Positions 60,865 to 64,000 of a stretch of 64,000 nt of DNA are shown here, piece after piece. Location of the stretch: NCBI GenBank assembly GCA_031310005.1, contig CM062379.1:6696001-6760000 (forward strand), in the 5' to 3' direction. This DNA is from Dactylellina haptotyla. Lineage: Eukaryota; Ascomycota; Orbiliomycetes; Orbiliales; Orbiliaceae. Made by a program: the position numbers and the translations under genes. Every line of letters begins with the position of its first letter. Position 1 is the first letter of the stretch. The notes under the pieces were generated by a model. It had not been told where the DNA came from. It saw nothing but the letters and a program-made list of their open reading frames with translations, and did not search any database.

Positions 60865-62969
60865 ATGCCAACCATGAAGAAAATTACCCTTTTTGAAATC
60901 AGGTATGTGTTGCTACCCTTTGCTCGAGACGAGGCCTATATCGAGATATGAACCCAACTGACGGAATAATTTTGTAGACTTGACGAGGAAGTTTTGGTAT
61001 TGCGAGGTGATACAACCGAGGCTCCCGGAGTTCAGTTGAGCGGGAAAATAGTCATTTCTTGCACAGAACCAGTCAATGTCAAATCTCTGTCTATCAAAGT
61101 GACATGCCTCCAACGCTTTAGGTTCGTTATTATTAATAATCACCATGCTATTCCCACAAAGTTATGCTAATAACACTTCCCTATAGAGTAAATGAGGTGT
61201 TCAACGGACCATGGGGCCCGACTATGAAGATGTTCAAACACGAGCATATCATGTTTATGAACCGAAAGGTTCCGATTGGGGAGAAAACAGTCATCCCCGC
61301 TGGCAACCACGAATACCCGTTTCAGTGGGTGCTTAACGGAAGTAAGTGTCGACATATGAGACCGACGGCAGAACCGAGAAATGTGTGTTGGCTGACCCAC
61401 TTCTTCATTTCTTTAGATGCACCGGAGTCAGTTGAAGGATTTGGTGAGGCTGGCATCCTTTGGGACCTTCATGCGCATCTCGAGCGCAGTGTCTACCTCT
61501 CAGATGTCCACGCATCCAAGGTGAGGCTTGGAATCCCCAAATCTAGGTTGTCAGAGCTATTCTAATTTATTATTGGTAGCATTTCCGCGTTATCCGAACA
61601 CTGCCCCATACAGCGCTCGAATTCTCGCAGACTATGGCTGTCGAGAATGTCTGGCCCAATAAGGTCGAATACACTGTCAGCACACCGAGCAAGGCGGTAG
61701 TGTTTGGATCATATATCCCTATCGAAGTCCGGTTAACACCGCTATTAAAGGGCCTTCAGGTTTCAAAAATTAGCGTTGCTCTCAAAGAAGTTTACGAGCT
61801 CACACCACAATCGAAAGAGATTACTGGGACGCGACACATCTCGGAAGCAGAATACCCGGGATGGGAAGACCCTCCGAGTGAGGATGATGAGGGAGCATGG
61901 ATTCTACGTGAAAAGATCTTCCTACCGCAGACTTTGGCCAAATGCCTTCAAGACTGTGAGGTAGGTAAGATCAAGATTCGTCACAAGTTGAAGTTTGCGA
62001 TCCAATTAAAGAACCCAGATGGGCACATCTCTGAGGTACGCTATAAGAAATATATTCTACATGGAAATGCCTATTCTAACACTTTCGAAATAGCTCCGTG
62101 CCACACTGCCCATAATGCTCTTCATCTCGCAGCATTATTTGACGAATGAGCAGAATGAAGTGCCAATAGTCACTAATCAAGTTACATCTGAGTCCGAAGT
62201 CGCAGCGCCTCCACGATATGAGCAACACCAGTTAGATGAACTGTTCGACGGTGTCGACTTGGACATGTACCTGAGCCGTACGAACTCTCCAATACTCCTC
62301 AGCAGATCAGGATCCGCCGAAAACCTCCAACAACTACATAGTAGCGGCTTAACTCCTCTCAGTTCGCTTTCGGGAACCTCGTCCCCGATGTTTGGCCATG
62401 ACACCACTTCGACGTCGCGCTCTAGTAATGTGTCGTCCAACTCAATGTCAGGCCCATCTCTCTTGACGGCACACGGCCATGCGGATCTCATTGCTAGGCT
62501 GCAACGAGCCCATCAGCGGCCAGCGGGATCGAGTGGAAGCTTGAACGCTTTGGCGAACAGCACGTCCTGGACGAACCCATCTAGTGGAAGGGAGTCACCG
62601 ACGCTGGATTCACCAGCTGATAATCTCGCATCCCTCTCATCGAGCCCCACAGCAACTGTCGACATGTTGACAATGTGCAAGGTTCCATCGTACAGCACGG
62701 CTATCAAAACGCCCACCCGAAACCTTAGTTTCGAGGACTCGCCGGCGTACGAGCGGGTTGCGAGCGGTCCTCCAAGCAGAACTGGATCCTATCAAAATCT
62801 TGCCGAGCTGGACGAACGGCCAGGCTTCTCCCGATCTTCTAGTGAAAGCGGGATTAGCGGGCGCGACCAAGCAGAAGATCATAGTTCTGAAGGGAGCTCG
62901 CATGCAATCAGCATCGGCCATCATCCGCATGGCGCTTCGAAGATGTTTTCTCCACGATGGCGCAGCTAG
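60865..62969 (+). CDS. Alpha-arrestin (arrestin-related trafficking adaptor, CreD-like)
   Basis: Alpha-arrestins recruit the HECT ubiquitin ligase Rsp5/HulA to membrane transporters to trigger endocytosis. Six exons (60865-60902, 60978-61121, 61187-61341, 61417-61520, 61580-62035, 62094-62969) give 590 residues. Arrestin N and C lobes span about 10-340: FEIRLDEEVLVLRG at the start, then PAGNHEYPFQW, and MAVENVWPNKVEYTVSTPSKAVVFG. The end of the C lobe shows KIRHKLKFAIQLKNPDGHISELRATLP. A PPxY motif (PPRY, in APPRYEQHQLDELF), the WW-domain ligand of the ligase, follows. The last 200 residues are Ser/Thr-rich and disordered, with many likely phosphorylation sites. The VENVWPNK-type core matches Aspergillus CreD best from memory, but related adaptors are similar, so the exact orthologue is open. 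Confidence 0.92.
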
Positions 62970-64000
62970 AGCAATTTTCCACACTCCTACTATCCTTGCA
63001 TCTCCTCTCACTACTCGAGCGACTGTGCTATCCGGAATGGCCGTTCAGCTTCCTCACTCAACCATAATTTCTTCTCTGTAACATATTTCTCTTCTCTTCT
63101 TTTTTTTTCTTATTCTTCTTGGTACGAAACATTAAACATTGGATGGCGTCAAAGTGCTTGGTGGCTTATTTATTCTATTGTTACCTCTTTTTTTCTTTCG
63201 GACTCTTTTCATATTCTTACTTTTGCAAATTTGCATGAGGGCTTCATCAAGTTGGCGTTTTTATTTTTCGGATTTTCTTCTTTCATGGAATAGAATGGCG
63301 GTTTTTAATGGTGGTGTTAGCATGAACCTTTTGTTTAGTTAGTTTTCATAAGTACACGCTCAATTTAGGATGCAGAAACTATCTCGCTCTCTTCCTCTTT
63401 CCTTTGTTACGTTTTTTATTCCGTTCATTTTGATATCCTTCTTTTTTCTCGTTTTTCCTTGAAACCGTCTGAGTCATCGATTTTCTATTCTTTCGATTTG
63501 GTGCATAGTCGGGATACTGCAGAGCCGGATGCATATGGTCCGGCAAGGAATTGAATTTACATTACAAAGCATACAGAATGGCTTTACTTTATTTGTTCAC
63601 ATGCAAGGTTATCAGTTCGTAGGAGTTCAGTTGATTAGGCAAGAAAGCGAGGGCGTTTATGATTTAAACCGGTTGGCGGTTGTATTTAGTTCTCTTTCGG
63701 TGTTCGCCCGAGAGAGCTAGAAATCTTGAAATTGGAAGGAAGAATCAACAACAAAGTATCCCAGATAACTCAATTTTTGGACTTGCGGATCCTGGCCTAG
63801 TTTTCCATCTATAAGGTATAATGGTACAATGGTACCATGAAATATGTACACCCTATAGCAATCGAAGTGATAGAATTGATTTATTTAATTTTATTTCATA
63901 GGGAGTAGAGATCTTGTGAGTCTCAGTGGAGGTTATTTTATAAACATACATGAATACTATCGCCTAAAGCTTGGGGGCTTTCGAGGCGCAATACTCGATA
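62970..64000. other. Arrestin 3' flank and terminal intergenic DNA
   Basis: Strongly T-rich with many T runs of five to nine, typical of 3' untranslated DNA. There is no gene. Short frames near 63529-63720 have no motif. Confidence 0.5.

Overview
The window looks like nuclear DNA of a filamentous ascomycete (Pezizomycotina). The evidence is short GT-AG introns (about 50-200 nt) with CTAAC-like branch sites, Kozak-like starts, a two-part tRNA-Leu with a 15-nt intron, and genes typical of that group: CreC WD40 protein, Rab6/Ypt6 GTPase, Sfm1, Mediator 7, Met10, fungal CBM1 and a fungal CorA-like protein. A leotiomycete is my guess from the gene mix, but the sequence alone does not prove it. All exon borders below were worked out by eye from frame, splice consensus and family conservation, and each multi-exon model was checked to keep frame.

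Layout. 1-9.7 kb: PEP carboxykinase (3419-5240, +) and a secreted protein (6316-6966, -), with long non-coding flanks. 9.7-16.5 kb is a dense housekeeping block: PAP2 lipid phosphatase (-), divergent Mediator subunit MED7 (+), then sulfite reductase alpha subunit MET10 (+). 16.5-24.6 kb is gene-poor, with an F-box protein (18886-20167, -) and a tRNA-Leu(UAG) at 23.5 kb. 24.7-25.9 kb holds a mitochondrial K+/H+ exchange-related gene with eight tiny exons. 26.3-30.8 kb is a run of three secreted-protein genes on the + strand: two diverged tandem paralogues of unknown family, then a protein with two CBM1-like modules. 32.1-41.3 kb is again dense: CorA-like membrane protein (+), SFM1 (-), Rab6/YPT6 GTPase (-), creC (+). 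43.7-48.0 kb: secreted FAD oxidoreductase (+), convergent with an APC-family permease (-). 48.0-60.8 kb is gene-poor and partly A/T-rich, with a 16-bp minisatellite, a Fic-domain gene (52359-53561) and one doubtful small gene. 60.9-63.0 kb: an alpha-arrestin with a PPxY motif (+).

How the genes fit together. Three genes touch carbon catabolite control: PEPCK is a gluconeogenic enzyme repressed by glucose in fungi, creC encodes the partner of the CreB deubiquitinase, and the alpha-arrestin is CreD-like. They are 20-35 kb apart and are probably linked by chance, but this is worth a synteny check. The most novel material is the secreted-protein run at 26-31 kb and the Fic gene in the A/T-rich region. 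The clearest gene-structure curiosities are two unrelated genes that each carry an 18-nt phase-1/phase-1 microexon, one of them also with a GC-AG intron.
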